The notes beneath the pieces were generated by a model. The model was not told the origin of the DNA. It ran no database searches and saw only the letters and a program-made list of their open reading frames with translations. Shown here one piece after another: positions 18,915 to 26,407 of a DNA stretch of 64,000 nt; the stretch's first letter is position 1, and each line of letters starts with the position of its first letter. Where the stretch lies: NCBI GenBank assembly GCA_028817435.1, contig JAPPPQ010000017.1, forward strand, positions 248,001-312,000, written 5' to 3'. The stretch comes from Deltaproteobacteria bacterium (GTDB lineage: Bacteria > Myxococcota_A > UBA9160 > UBA6930). Made by a program: the position numbers and the translations under genes.

Positions 18915-19922
18915 GTGAAGATTGATGCCGGCCTGTTCATTGACGATTTGTCCCGCGTGCCCGAGCACACCCGCACTCTCGAAAGCCAGGGCTTCGATGG
19001 CTGCGTGAGCGCGGAGACCTCTCACGATCCCTTCTTTCCGCTGCTCCTGGCGGCGGAGCACAGCGAGCGCCTCGAGCTGATGACTTCCATCACCGTGGCC
19101 TTTGCGCGCTCGCCCATGACGCTGGCCGCCACGGCGCATGACCTCAACCATTACTCGAAGGGCCGCTTCATCCTGGGGTTGGGCTCGCAGATTCGCCCGC
19201 ACATTACCAAGCGCTTCTCCATGCCCTGGTCGCACCCGGCCGCGCGCATGCGCGAATTCATTTCGGCCATGCGCGCCATCTGGGATTGCTGGTATGAGGG
19301 CCGCCCGTTGCGTTTTGAGGGCGAGTTTTACACCCACACGTTGATGACGCCCATGTTCACCCCCACCGATACGAGCTACGGCCCGCCCCGGGTGACCCTG
19401 GCAGCGGTGGGGCCGCGCATGACCGAGGTGGTGGGCGAGGTGACCGACGGCATGATCGTCCACGGCTTCACCACCCGAAAGTATATTGACGAGGTGACGC
19501 TGCCCGCCATTGAGCGCGGCCTGAAGACCTCGGGCCGCCCGCGCAGCGCCATCGAGCTTTCCTGCCCGGCCTTCGTGGTGACCGGCGCCGATGCAAAGTC
19601 CTGGGAGGCAGCGCGCAATGCGGCGTGCAAGCAGATCGCCTTCTACGGCTCGACGCCTGCCTACAAGGGCGTGCTGGATCTGCACGGCTGGGGCGCGCTG
19701 CAGCCCGAACTCAACGCGCTTTCGAAGCGCGGTGAATGGGAAGAGATGGGGCACCGCATCAGCGACGAAATGCTCGAAGAGTTCGCCGTCATCGCCCCCC
19801 CCGGCGAGGTGGCGGCAGGCATCGTCTCCCGTTACGGAGAGGTGCTGGACCGCGTGCTCTATATGCCTCCCACGGCGGACGCAGCCGAGCGCCGCGCGGC
19901 GCTGGAAACGCTGCGCGCCTAG
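18915..19922 (+). CDS. LLM class F420-dependent oxidoreductase (TIGR03617-like)
   Basis: 335 residues from GTG 18915 with a strong GGGAGGAGG site. The segments FIDDLSRVPEHTRTLESQGF, AETSHDPFFPLLLAAEHS, GLGSQIRPHITKRFSMPWSH and YGPPRVTLAAVGPRM are typical of the F420-type luciferase-like enzymes grouped in TIGR03617, best known in actinobacteria and some uncultured proteobacteria. The cofactor assignment comes from family resemblance; no F420 synthesis gene is in the window. The last four bases overlap the convergent symporter gene. Confidence 0.83.
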   Translation: MKIDAGLFIDDLSRVPEHTRTLESQGFDGCVSAETSHDPFFPLLLAAEHSERLELMTSITVAFARSPMTLAATAHDLNHYSKGRFILGLGSQIRPHITKRFSMPWSHPAARMREFISAMRAIWDCWYEGRPLRFEGEFYTHTLMTPMFTPTDTSYGPPRVTLAAVGPRMTEVVGEVTDGMIVHGFTTRKYIDEVTLPAIERGLKTSGRPRSAIELSCPAFVVTGADAKSWEAARNAACKQIAFYGSTPAYKGVLDLHGWGALQPELNALSKRGEWEEMGHRISDEMLEEFAVIAPPGEVAAGIVSRYGEVLDRVLYMPPTADAAERRAALETLRA

Positions 19923-21370
19923 CCGTTGGCGGCGCGGCGGCCGCGTTGCAGCGCCGCGGTAATTCCCAGCACGGCGAGGTTGGCGGCCAGGCCAATTACG
20001 CCGATATGCACGCCGCCGATGCGCGTCACGCCGAGCAGCGAGGGCACGACGGCCACGGCGCTGCCGGCGAGGATGCCGGCCAACACGGCGCGGGCGCTGA
20101 GTCCGCGCCAGTGAATCGCCAGCAAAAAGGCCGGCACGCACTGGATCAGCAATTCCATCTTCAGCTCGATCAGCCGCCACAGATCGAGTTTTGGATTCCA
20201 GGCCAGCGCCACCACCAGCGCCATTACCAGCATTGCAATGCGCTTGCCGAGCCGGGTGGTGGCCGGCGCGCTGCTCGGGCGGCCGAGCAGATCCACAGCC
20301 AGCACCGAACCCAGCGAGAGCAGCACGGAATCTGCAGTGGACATGATGGCGGCCAGCGCGCCCAGAAACACCAGCGCCGCCAGCGCCATGGCGATGGGGC
20401 CGCTGTCCGCCCACTGCCCGAGCAGCAGCGGCATCACGCCGTCCTTCTCCAGTTGGCCCAGCCCCTCGAAGCGCGGAATGGCGGCGAGCCCGATCAGCGT
20501 GACCACCAGCGTGGTGGTGAGCGGCATGAAGGTCATGATCGCAAGCGAGCGCTTCAAAGTCTGCCCGCTGCGCGCCGCATAAATGCGCTGAATGGCCTGC
20601 GGATAGACGACGCTGGCGAGCCCCAGCAGCACAATGCTGCTGGCCCAGTTGGCGCGCTCCACAGAATCCGGCACGCGCAGCGCGCCGGGGCGCGCCTCAG
20701 CGACAGCGCGGGTCAGCTCGCCGAGGCCGCCCACTTCCGAGAGCAGCCAGCCGAGCAGCGACGCCAAGCCGACCACCATGAGCGCGCCCTGCGCGGCGTC
20801 GGTCCATGCCACCGCGCGCATGCCGCCCATGTGCTCGTAGAAGAGAATCACCGCCGCCAGCCCCAGCACCCCCGCCAGATAAGGCACCGCGCCGCCGGTC
20901 ACGATCTCGGTAAGCTCGCCCATGGCCTGCATTTGCGCGAGCAAAAAGTTGCCGAGCGCCCAGCTCATCAGCGCCGCCACGCAAATGCGAAGCGCTGCGC
21001 CGCCCGGCTCGCCGCCGAAGCGGTGGCGCATCCAGTCTCCCGGCGTGACAAACCCCCTGCGCCTCGCCAGCGGCCGCAACTTCGGCGCCAGAATGTGAAA
21101 GCACACGATGATGGCGATCATGAACCCCGTCGCCATGATCCAGGAAAAGCCGCGCTGGTAGGCTTCGCCCGGATATCCGAGCAGCGAGTTGCCGCTGTAA
21201 GCCGTGGCGTAGAGCGTCAGAAACAACACGAAGACGCCGAGTTGACGGCCTGCCAGAAAGTGATCTGCGGGCGAGGCATCGGCCCGCGCGCGCCGCGCCA
21301 CCAGCGCCACCGCCACCAGCGCCAGCAGATAGCCGCCCAGCACAAAGAGCGAGAGCTCGCTGAGACTCAC
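19919..21370 (-). CDS. Sodium:solute symporter (SSS) family permease
   Basis: 483 residues with about 13 hydrophobic segments, the SSS fold. Typical segments include the first-helix region ending in ADHFLAGRQ, ATAYSGNSLLGYPGEAY, the RIYAARS segment near residue 265, and AAIMSTADSVLLSLGS near 345, which carries the sodium-site residues of the family. Substrate unknown; PanF-type pantothenate or organic acid transport are the nearest guesses given the small partner protein upstream, whose stop overlaps this GTG start by 4 bases. Confidence 0.88.
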   Translation of the reverse strand: MSLSELSLFVLGGYLLALVAVALVARRARADASPADHFLAGRQLGVFVLFLTLYATAYSGNSLLGYPGEAYQRGFSWIMATGFMIAIIVCFHILAPKLRPLARRRGFVTPGDWMRHRFGGEPGGAALRICVAALMSWALGNFLLAQMQAMGELTEIVTGGAVPYLAGVLGLAAVILFYEHMGGMRAVAWTDAAQGALMVVGLASLLGWLLSEVGGLGELTRAVAEARPGALRVPDSVERANWASSIVLLGLASVVYPQAIQRIYAARSGQTLKRSLAIMTFMPLTTTLVVTLIGLAAIPRFEGLGQLEKDGVMPLLLGQWADSGPIAMALAALVFLGALAAIMSTADSVLLSLGSVLAVDLLGRPSSAPATTRLGKRIAMLVMALVVALAWNPKLDLWRLIELKMELLIQCVPAFLLAIHWRGLSARAVLAGILAGSAVAVVPSLLGVTRIGGVHIGVIGLAANLAVLGITAALQRGRRAANG

Positions 21371-21591
21371 GGCCCCTCCCCGCTTTCATCCCCGCCGTCA
21401 AAATCGGTGAGCAGCCAGGCCAGGCAGTTCAGCAGCGCCACGCCGATGTAACACAGCAGCGCCACCAGCACCCAATCCGGCAGCCCCCACCACTGCGCGC
21501 TCTCCGCACCGCCGCTGCGATACCAGGGAATGGAGGCGGCGAACAACGCCCCGATCAACACCAGCAACACCGCCCGCACCCGCCGCGCCAT
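21367..21591 (-). CDS. Small two-helix membrane protein, symporter partner (YhdT/DUF3311 type)
   Basis: 74 residues from ATG 21591. Two hydrophobic segments (RAVLLVLIGALFAASIPWY and DWVLVALLCYIGVALLNCLA) flank a short loop, and the end is acidic. Small proteins of this layout (DUF997/YhdT, DUF3311) precede SSS permeases such as panF; the 4-base overlap with the permease supports a two-component transporter. A longer frame upstream to 21669 has no good start. Confidence 0.75.
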   Translation of the reverse strand: MARRVRAVLLVLIGALFAASIPWYRSGGAESAQWWGLPDWVLVALLCYIGVALLNCLAWLLTDFDGGDESGEGP

Positions 21592-21659
21592 TGCGGAAGA
21601 TTCGTAGCAAATGCAACGGCGCAGCGGAAGCCGCCGCCCTCCCCCGCCCGCGCCCGCCG

Positions 21660-21688
21660 TTGACACCAAAAAGCGCTGCTCCTATTAT
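21660..21688 (+). promoter_or_regulatory. Near-consensus sigma-70 promoter upstream of DUF368 gene
   Basis: TTGACA (21660-21665), a 17-base spacer and TATTAT (21683-21688; 5 of 6 to TATAAT). Start is predicted near 21695. It is among the best promoter matches noticed in the window and drives the 29-codon ORF and the DUF368 gene. Confidence 0.72.
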
Positions 21689-21720
21689 GACCACTCTTCT
21701 CCAGACTGGAGGAAGAGACG

Positions 21721-21810
21721 ATGAACGAAGTGCCGACGATGATGAACTACGGCTGTTTCGCCCTGGATCCGGAGGGCAACAAGATCGAAGCCGTGTTCTG
21801 GGCAAGCTGA
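21721..21810 (+). pseudogene. 29-codon ORF resembling the C-terminal strand of a glyoxalase (VOC) protein
   Basis: ATG 21721 follows TGGAGGAAGAGACG, a good ribosome site, and the frame ends at TGA 21808-21810. The peptide ends in YGCFALDPEGNKIEAVFWAS, which matches the last beta-strand of glyoxalase/VOC proteins, where the pattern F-x-D-P-[DE]-G-N-x-I-E-[AV] ends the domain. The rest of a VOC domain is absent, so this looks like the remains of a gene after internal deletion that kept its promoter, ribosome site and 3' end. It may still be translated and couple to the DUF368 gene 12 bases on. Confidence 0.6.
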
Positions 21811-21822
21811 GAGGAGCGGAAA

Positions 21823-22761
21823 GTGAAGCTCGCGGGGCGCGGGGCGTTGGGGGGCGCGCTGATGGGGGCGGCGAACCTGGTGCCGGGCGTATCGGGGGGG
21901 ACGATGCTGCTGGCGGCGGGGGTGTATCCCGCCTGCGTTGAGGCGCTGGCCGATCTCTCAATGCTGCGCTTCAGAAAGCGCTCGCTGATGTTGCTGGCGG
22001 TGGTGACGGGAAGCGCAGTGCTGGCGGTGTTGTTGCTATCCGGAGCGGCGCGAACCCTGGTGTTGCGCTGGCCCTGGGCGGCAAACAGTTTGTTTCTCGG
22101 GCTGACTCTGGGGGGCGCGCCGCTGCTCTGGCGCATGGCGCAGCCGCGCGGGCCGGGATTTATTGCGGGCGCAGTTTGCGGTGCGACGCTGCTGGCGCTG
22201 TTCTCGCTGGCGGCGGCGGCCAATCCCGGCAGCGCCGATGCACTGCCGCTGCGCATTCTGGCGGGCGCAGTGGCCGGCGGCGCAATGCTGTTGCCGGGAG
22301 TCTCCGGCGGCACGCTGCTGCTGCTGCTCGGCCAGTATCTGCCATTGCTGGCGGCGCTGGATCAATTGAAGCGCGCGTTGACGGCACTGGGCGCGGGCGC
22401 TGTGGACACAGCGCTGTTCGGCGAATCTCTGGCCGTGCTGGCGCCCATTGGAATCGGCGTGCTGCTCGGTGTGGCGGCCGCCGGCAATGGCATCCGGGCC
22501 GCGCTGCGCCGCGCGCCATCTCCCACGCTGGGCGCGCTGTTCGGATTGCTGCTCGGCGCGGTGGCGGGACTCTGGCCTTTCCGGCACAGCGCAGAGGGCG
22601 CGCTGCAGTATTTCGCGCCGTCCGCGCTGCAGTTGGCGGGCGCTCTGGCGCTGGTGCTGCTGGGCTTCGCCGCGACTTCGGCGCTGGGCCATTTCGGCGC
22701 GGCGAGTGGCGCTGCGCGCGGCGCGCATGATTCTGCAGACGGCGGCGCTCGGCCGCAGTAA
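21823..22761 (+). CDS. DUF368 membrane protein (PopT-type undecaprenyl-phosphate translocase)
   Basis: 312 residues, almost all membrane. The family's signature PGVSGGT occurs twice (LVPGVSGGTM near residue 20 and LLPGVSGGTL near 160), showing the internal duplication of DUF368. Recent work assigns DUF368 members to recycling of undecaprenyl phosphate across the inner membrane, feeding peptidoglycan and LPS synthesis; the role here is by family. GTG 21823 follows GAGGAGCGG. The last 600 bases overlap, on the opposite strand, the open tail of the pseudouridine synthase frame. Confidence 0.88.
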   Translation: MKLAGRGALGGALMGAANLVPGVSGGTMLLAAGVYPACVEALADLSMLRFRKRSLMLLAVVTGSAVLAVLLLSGAARTLVLRWPWAANSLFLGLTLGGAPLLWRMAQPRGPGFIAGAVCGATLLALFSLAAAANPGSADALPLRILAGAVAGGAMLLPGVSGGTLLLLLGQYLPLLAALDQLKRALTALGAGAVDTALFGESLAVLAPIGIGVLLGVAAAGNGIRAALRRAPSPTLGALFGLLLGAVAGLWPFRHSAEGALQYFAPSALQLAGALALVLLGFAATSALGHFGAASGAARGAHDSADGGARPQ

Positions 22762-23455
22762 GTTCGCGCGCTGCGCCGCAGGGCAGCGCCTGCAGTTTGA
22801 GCGGTCCCATGCGCGTGCGCAGCAGATGCAGCACGGGATAACCGAGTTGCTGCAGCGCCCGGCGAATCTGCCGCTTGCGCCCCTCGCGCAGTGTCAGTGC
22901 AAAAATGGTGCTGTGCATCTCTGCATCGAAGCTGCGCAGGCCGACTTTGCAGGGCGCCATCGGTCCATCATCCAATAGCGGGCCTGCGGCCAAACGCCGC
23001 GCTACTGCGGCGCCGAAGCGCCCGCGCACTGTCACCCGGTATTCCTTTTCCGCGCCGAGCGAGGGGTGCAGCAGCGCCTGGGCGGCATCGCCGTCGTTGG
23101 TGAGCAGCAGCAGGCCCTCGCTGTCCTTGTCGAGGCGGCCCACGGGATACAGCCGTGCGCTGCGCGCGCGCGCGGGCAGCAGGTCGAGGACAATGCGCAA
23201 ACCGGCGCGCTGGCCGCGGGGATCGCGGGTGGTGGAGAGCACGCCGCGCGGTTTGTGCAGCAACCAGTAGCGGAGCGGCTGGGCTGAAATGCAGCGCCCG
23301 TCCACGCGCACATCATCGCGGCCGGGATCGGCGCGCTCGCCAAGGCGGGCAATGCGGCCGTTCACCTGCACGCGCCCCTGGCGAATCCACTCCTCGGCGC
23401 GCCGCCGCGAAGCCAACCCCGCCGCCGCGAGAATCCGCTGCAGCCGCAACTCCAC
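22160..23455 (-). CDS. 23S rRNA pseudouridine synthase (RluB/RsuA type) with unusual open tail
   Basis: Frame of 431 codons. Residues 1-60 are an S4 RNA-binding domain (LQRILAAAGLASRRRAEEWI); the catalytic domain follows with GRLDKDSEGLLLLTNDGD, containing the nucleophilic Asp, and REGRKRQIRRAL. The recognisable domain ends near residue 235 (about 22750). The remaining 195 codons are Arg/Ala/Pro-rich with no domain and lie wholly antisense to the DUF368 gene. RluB proteins often have basic tails, so translation to 22160 is possible, but the tail may simply be an open frame with no stop in GC-rich DNA. The start lies 18 bases after scpB. Confidence 0.85.
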   Translation of the reverse strand: MELRLQRILAAAGLASRRRAEEWIRQGRVQVNGRIARLGERADPGRDDVRVDGRCISAQPLRYWLLHKPRGVLSTTRDPRGQRAGLRIVLDLLPARARSARLYPVGRLDKDSEGLLLLTNDGDAAQALLHPSLGAEKEYRVTVRGRFGAAVARRLAAGPLLDDGPMAPCKVGLRSFDAEMHSTIFALTLREGRKRQIRRALQQLGYPVLHLLRTRMGPLKLQALPCGAARELTAAERRRLQNHARRAQRHSPRRNGPAPKSRRSPAAPAPERPPTAARTARNTAARPLRCAGKARVPPPRRAAIRTARPAWEMARGAARPGCHCRRPPHRAARRFQWAPARPEIRRTALCPQRPRPVPSTRASIDPAPPAMADTGRAAAAACRRRLPATALRRRPLRPPECAAAVHRRCRDWPPPPARTAPAASHRKLRPQ

Positions 23456-23473
23456 AGGCCGCGCCCTGTTTCC

Positions 23474-24148
23474 TCAGCGCGCTTCGCCGGACGCTTCCGC
23501 CGCGGGCATTGCCGGCGCTTCCGCCGCAACCTCGCCGGGCGCTTCGCCCGCAGACTCCGCAGACTCCGCAGACACTGCGGATTCGCCGGGCAGTTCCGGT
23601 TGAGATGCAGCGGCGCCGGGCTGGGGGAGCAGTTCGTCTATCTCGCGCAGGGTGGGCAGATCGTCGAGACGGCCGAGGCCGAAGATTTCGAGAAAGCGCC
23701 GGGTGGTGGCGTAGAGCACGGGGCGGCCGGGCACATCGCGGTGGCCGGCAATGCGCACCAGCCGCCGCTCCACCAGCCCGCGCAGCACCGGGCCCGCTTC
23801 GACGCCGCGCACCTGCTCCACTTCGGCGCGGGTGACGGGCTGCTTGTAAGCCACCACCGCCAGCGTTTCCAGCGCGGCCCGCGAGAGCCGCAGCGGGCGC
23901 TCGCGCAGCAGCTGCCGCACAAACTCGGCGAGCTCCTGGCGCGTGCGCAACTGGTAGCCGCCCGCCACCTTCCAGATCTCGAAGCCGCGCCCCTGCTGCG
24001 CGTGCTCCTGCATCAACTCGTCCACCAGTTCCGGCACCTCGCCCGCCGCCAGCTCCGGCACCACCTCTGCAATCCTGCGGGGCGGAAGCGGCTCCGGTGC
24101 GGCCACGATCAATGCCTCGACCAATTGCTTCTGCCGCTTGCGGTCCAT
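23474..24148 (-). CDS. scpB: Segregation and condensation protein B
   Basis: 224 residues with two winged-helix domains: an N-terminal one (VEALIVAAPEPLPPRRIAEV) and a second with LETLAVVAYKQPVTRAEVEQVRG and RPVLYATT, typical of ScpB. With ScpA it binds SMC to form the condensin complex that compacts the chromosome. The C terminus is an Ala/Glu/Ser-rich tail of about 45 residues. Starts 8 bases after the scpA stop. Confidence 0.94.
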   Translation of the reverse strand: MDRKRQKQLVEALIVAAPEPLPPRRIAEVVPELAAGEVPELVDELMQEHAQQGRGFEIWKVAGGYQLRTRQELAEFVRQLLRERPLRLSRAALETLAVVAYKQPVTRAEVEQVRGVEAGPVLRGLVERRLVRIAGHRDVPGRPVLYATTRRFLEIFGLGRLDDLPTLREIDELLPQPGAAASQPELPGESAVSAESAESAGEAPGEVAAEAPAMPAAEASGEAR

Positions 24149-24156
24149 GTCTCACC

Positions 24157-24954
24157 TCACATCAGTTCCGGGAGTCCCTCGTTCCAATCCCGCGCGCCTT
24201 CGGCGCGGCGCAGGCGGATGGGGCCCTCGGGGACATTGCCGTCGTTCAGACTCTGGTGAATGCGCAGCGCGGCCAGGCGCACCAGCTCGAGAATCGCCAG
24301 AAAGGTGACGACGATCAGCGCGCGGCTCGGACGCCCGTCGCCGGCCAGCTCGAAGAGTCCGTCCAGGTCCGCGGTCTCGGCCCGCGCCAGCACATCCATC
24401 ACCACCACCATGCGCTCGCGCACCGTGATGGGCTCGTGCTCCACCTCGTGAAAGCCCGCGCCCTGCGGCGCGGCGGCGAGCACGCGGCGAAAAGCCTCGA
24501 TCAGTTCCACCAGCCCCACCTCAATCTCGCGCTCTGCGCCGGGCGTGGCGCGGGGCTGCGGCGGATGCAGCGCAAACACATCCCGCCCCAGGCGCACGCG
24601 CTCGCCCAGCGATTCGGCGGCCTCCTTGTAGCGCTGGTATTCCAGCAGCCGCGCCATCAACTCGGCGCGCGGGTCGGGGCCTTCCTCCGCCTCGTCCTCC
24701 TCTGCCGCGGGCAAAATCATGTGCGACTTGATCCAGGCGAGCGTGGCCGCCATCACCAGGTATTCGCCGGCCACATCCAGGTTGAGCTCGCGCATCAGCT
24801 CCAGGTAATCCAGATACTGCTCGGCGATCTGCGTCACCGGAATGTCGGCGATGTCCACCTCGTTGGCGCGAATCAGGTGCAGCAACAGGTCGAGGGGGCC
24901 CTCGAAAACCTGCAGTTTGATCGCGCAGGGGCCGGCGGCGAGCGGCTCGCTCAT
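24157..24954 (-). CDS. scpA: Segregation and condensation protein A
   Basis: 265 residues from ATG 24954. Opens with the kleisin N-terminal motif FEGPLDLLLHLI and DIADIPVTQIAEQYL, and has WIKSHMILP and the C-terminal winged helix (ALIVVTFLAILELVRL). It bridges SMC heads in condensin. A 46-base gap separates it from the tRNA nucleotidyltransferase gene upstream; the open frame extends to 25044 but the conserved domain starts here. Forms a pair with scpB. Confidence 0.95.
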   Translation of the reverse strand: MSEPLAAGPCAIKLQVFEGPLDLLLHLIRANEVDIADIPVTQIAEQYLDYLELMRELNLDVAGEYLVMAATLAWIKSHMILPAAEEDEAEEGPDPRAELMARLLEYQRYKEAAESLGERVRLGRDVFALHPPQPRATPGAEREIEVGLVELIEAFRRVLAAAPQGAGFHEVEHEPITVRERMVVVMDVLARAETADLDGLFELAGDGRPSRALIVVTFLAILELVRLAALRIHQSLNDGNVPEGPIRLRRAEGARDWNEGLPELM

Positions 24955-25000
24955 CGGGGCTCCGCGGAGGCGGGGGTTCGGGAGGGGGGAGGCGGCGGGA

Positions 25001-26407
25001 TTATAGCCGCCGCCGCGCCGCGCGCCGGGCCAGGCTCCGGGCAAAATCCAGCGCGGCGGCGCGGCTCTTCAGCGCGCCGTCCAGGTGGGCCGCCCGCAAC
25101 CGCGCCAGCGCCCGGCCAATCTCGGGGCCGCGCAGGCCGAGCCGCAGCAAATCGCTCCCCGATAGCGGCGGCGCGGCGCGGCGATCTTCCCGGGCGTAGC
25201 GGGCAATGCGCCGCCGCAGCCCCGGCTGCGCCCCGGACCAGAGCGCCAGCAGCTCTTCGGCGGGCACTTCGCCCAGCACTGCATCCGCCGCGCCGCGCCC
25301 CCGCGCCCGCTGCAGCCCGCGCAACACCCGCCCCCGCAACCGCGCATAGGCGATTACCCGCTGCGCGGCCTGCCCGCGAATGACCAGGCGGCGCAGTGCG
25401 CGCTGCCTCAGCGGCAACGGCAGCGGCGCAAACCACAGCATGAGTCCGGCCAGCCAGTTGCGCGCGCCGGGGGCAAGCCGCTGCGCCTCGCCCTCCGCCA
25501 GCAGCCCGCCGAGGCGGCGCAGCGGCCCGGCGGCGGCGGCGGGCAGCGAGAGTCCGGGCTCGAGCGCCGCCAGCACCCGCCAGCGATTGAGCAACCCCAG
25601 CGCGGCGGCGGGATCGAGTCCCAGCGCCGGCTCGGCAAAGAGCTTCACCAGTTCGGCGCGAATACGCTCGCCGGAAACCGCAGCCAGTGCACCGGAAGCC
25701 AACGCGGCGCGCAGCGCCGCGCGGCTGGCGGGGTGCAGCCGGAAACCCAGGCGCGGCGCAAGGCGCGCGGCGCGCAGTGCGCGGGTGGGGTCATCGTGAA
25801 AACTGCGCGGGTGAAAAATCCGCAGCCGCCGCGCGGCCAGGTCCGCCAGTCCGCCGACGGAATCCACCAAACGGGGCTGGGCGGCGCGGGCGGCAGCGCC
25901 GAGGGGGAGCGCCAGCGCGTTGACGGTGAAATCGCGGCGCTGCAAATCTTCCGCCAGCGTGCCCAGGCGGGTAATGGGCAGCGCGCCCGGCGCGGCGTAG
26001 CGCTCCGAGCGCAGGGTGGTCAGGTCCAGCGCGCCCCAATCGCCGTGAAACTGCACGGTGGCGAAGCGCTGGTGCGCCACGACGCGCTCGCCCGCCCGCC
26101 GCGCAGCCTGCGCCACTTCGCGGGCAGCAGGCCGGGTGCGGCCCGGCGGCGGCGCCACGGTCAAATCCGCATCGCGCAGCGGGCGGCCCAGCAACAAATC
26201 GCGCACCGGGCCGCCCACCAGAAATACCTGCGCGCCCTGCGCTTCCGCCGCCGCCACCACGCGCTCCATGCACGCCCACAGCCGCGGCGGCAACGCCCGC
26301 CGCAACGCCGCCGCGCCGGGCGCGCGAAACTTCGCCGGAGCATCGGGTGCGCCGCGGCGCGCACTTCGCGCGTTGCGCCCGCCGCGATCCTGCGCCCGCG
26401 CGCTCAC
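25001..26407 (-). CDS. Class II tRNA nucleotidyltransferase / poly(A) polymerase family protein
   Basis: 468 residues. The nucleotidyltransferase core shows LVGGPVRDLLLGRPLRDADL with the metal-binding D-x-D, then RRDFTVNALALPLG and FHDDPTRALRAARLAPRL, typical of class II CCA-adding enzymes and bacterial poly(A) polymerases. The C terminus is helical and Ala/Leu/Arg-rich. An N-terminal basic stretch of about 45 residues precedes the fold. CCA addition and poly(A) addition cannot be told apart by eye; the initiator tRNA here already encodes CCA. GTG 26407 overlaps the xerD stop by 4 bases. Confidence 0.87.
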   Translation of the reverse strand: MSARAQDRGGRNARSARRGAPDAPAKFRAPGAAALRRALPPRLWACMERVVAAAEAQGAQVFLVGGPVRDLLLGRPLRDADLTVAPPPGRTRPAAREVAQAARRAGERVVAHQRFATVQFHGDWGALDLTTLRSERYAAPGALPITRLGTLAEDLQRRDFTVNALALPLGAAARAAQPRLVDSVGGLADLAARRLRIFHPRSFHDDPTRALRAARLAPRLGFRLHPASRAALRAALASGALAAVSGERIRAELVKLFAEPALGLDPAAALGLLNRWRVLAALEPGLSLPAAAAGPLRRLGGLLAEGEAQRLAPGARNWLAGLMLWFAPLPLPLRQRALRRLVIRGQAAQRVIAYARLRGRVLRGLQRARGRGAADAVLGEVPAEELLALWSGAQPGLRRRIARYAREDRRAAPPLSGSDLLRLGLRGPEIGRALARLRAAHLDGALKSRAAALDFARSLARRAARRRL

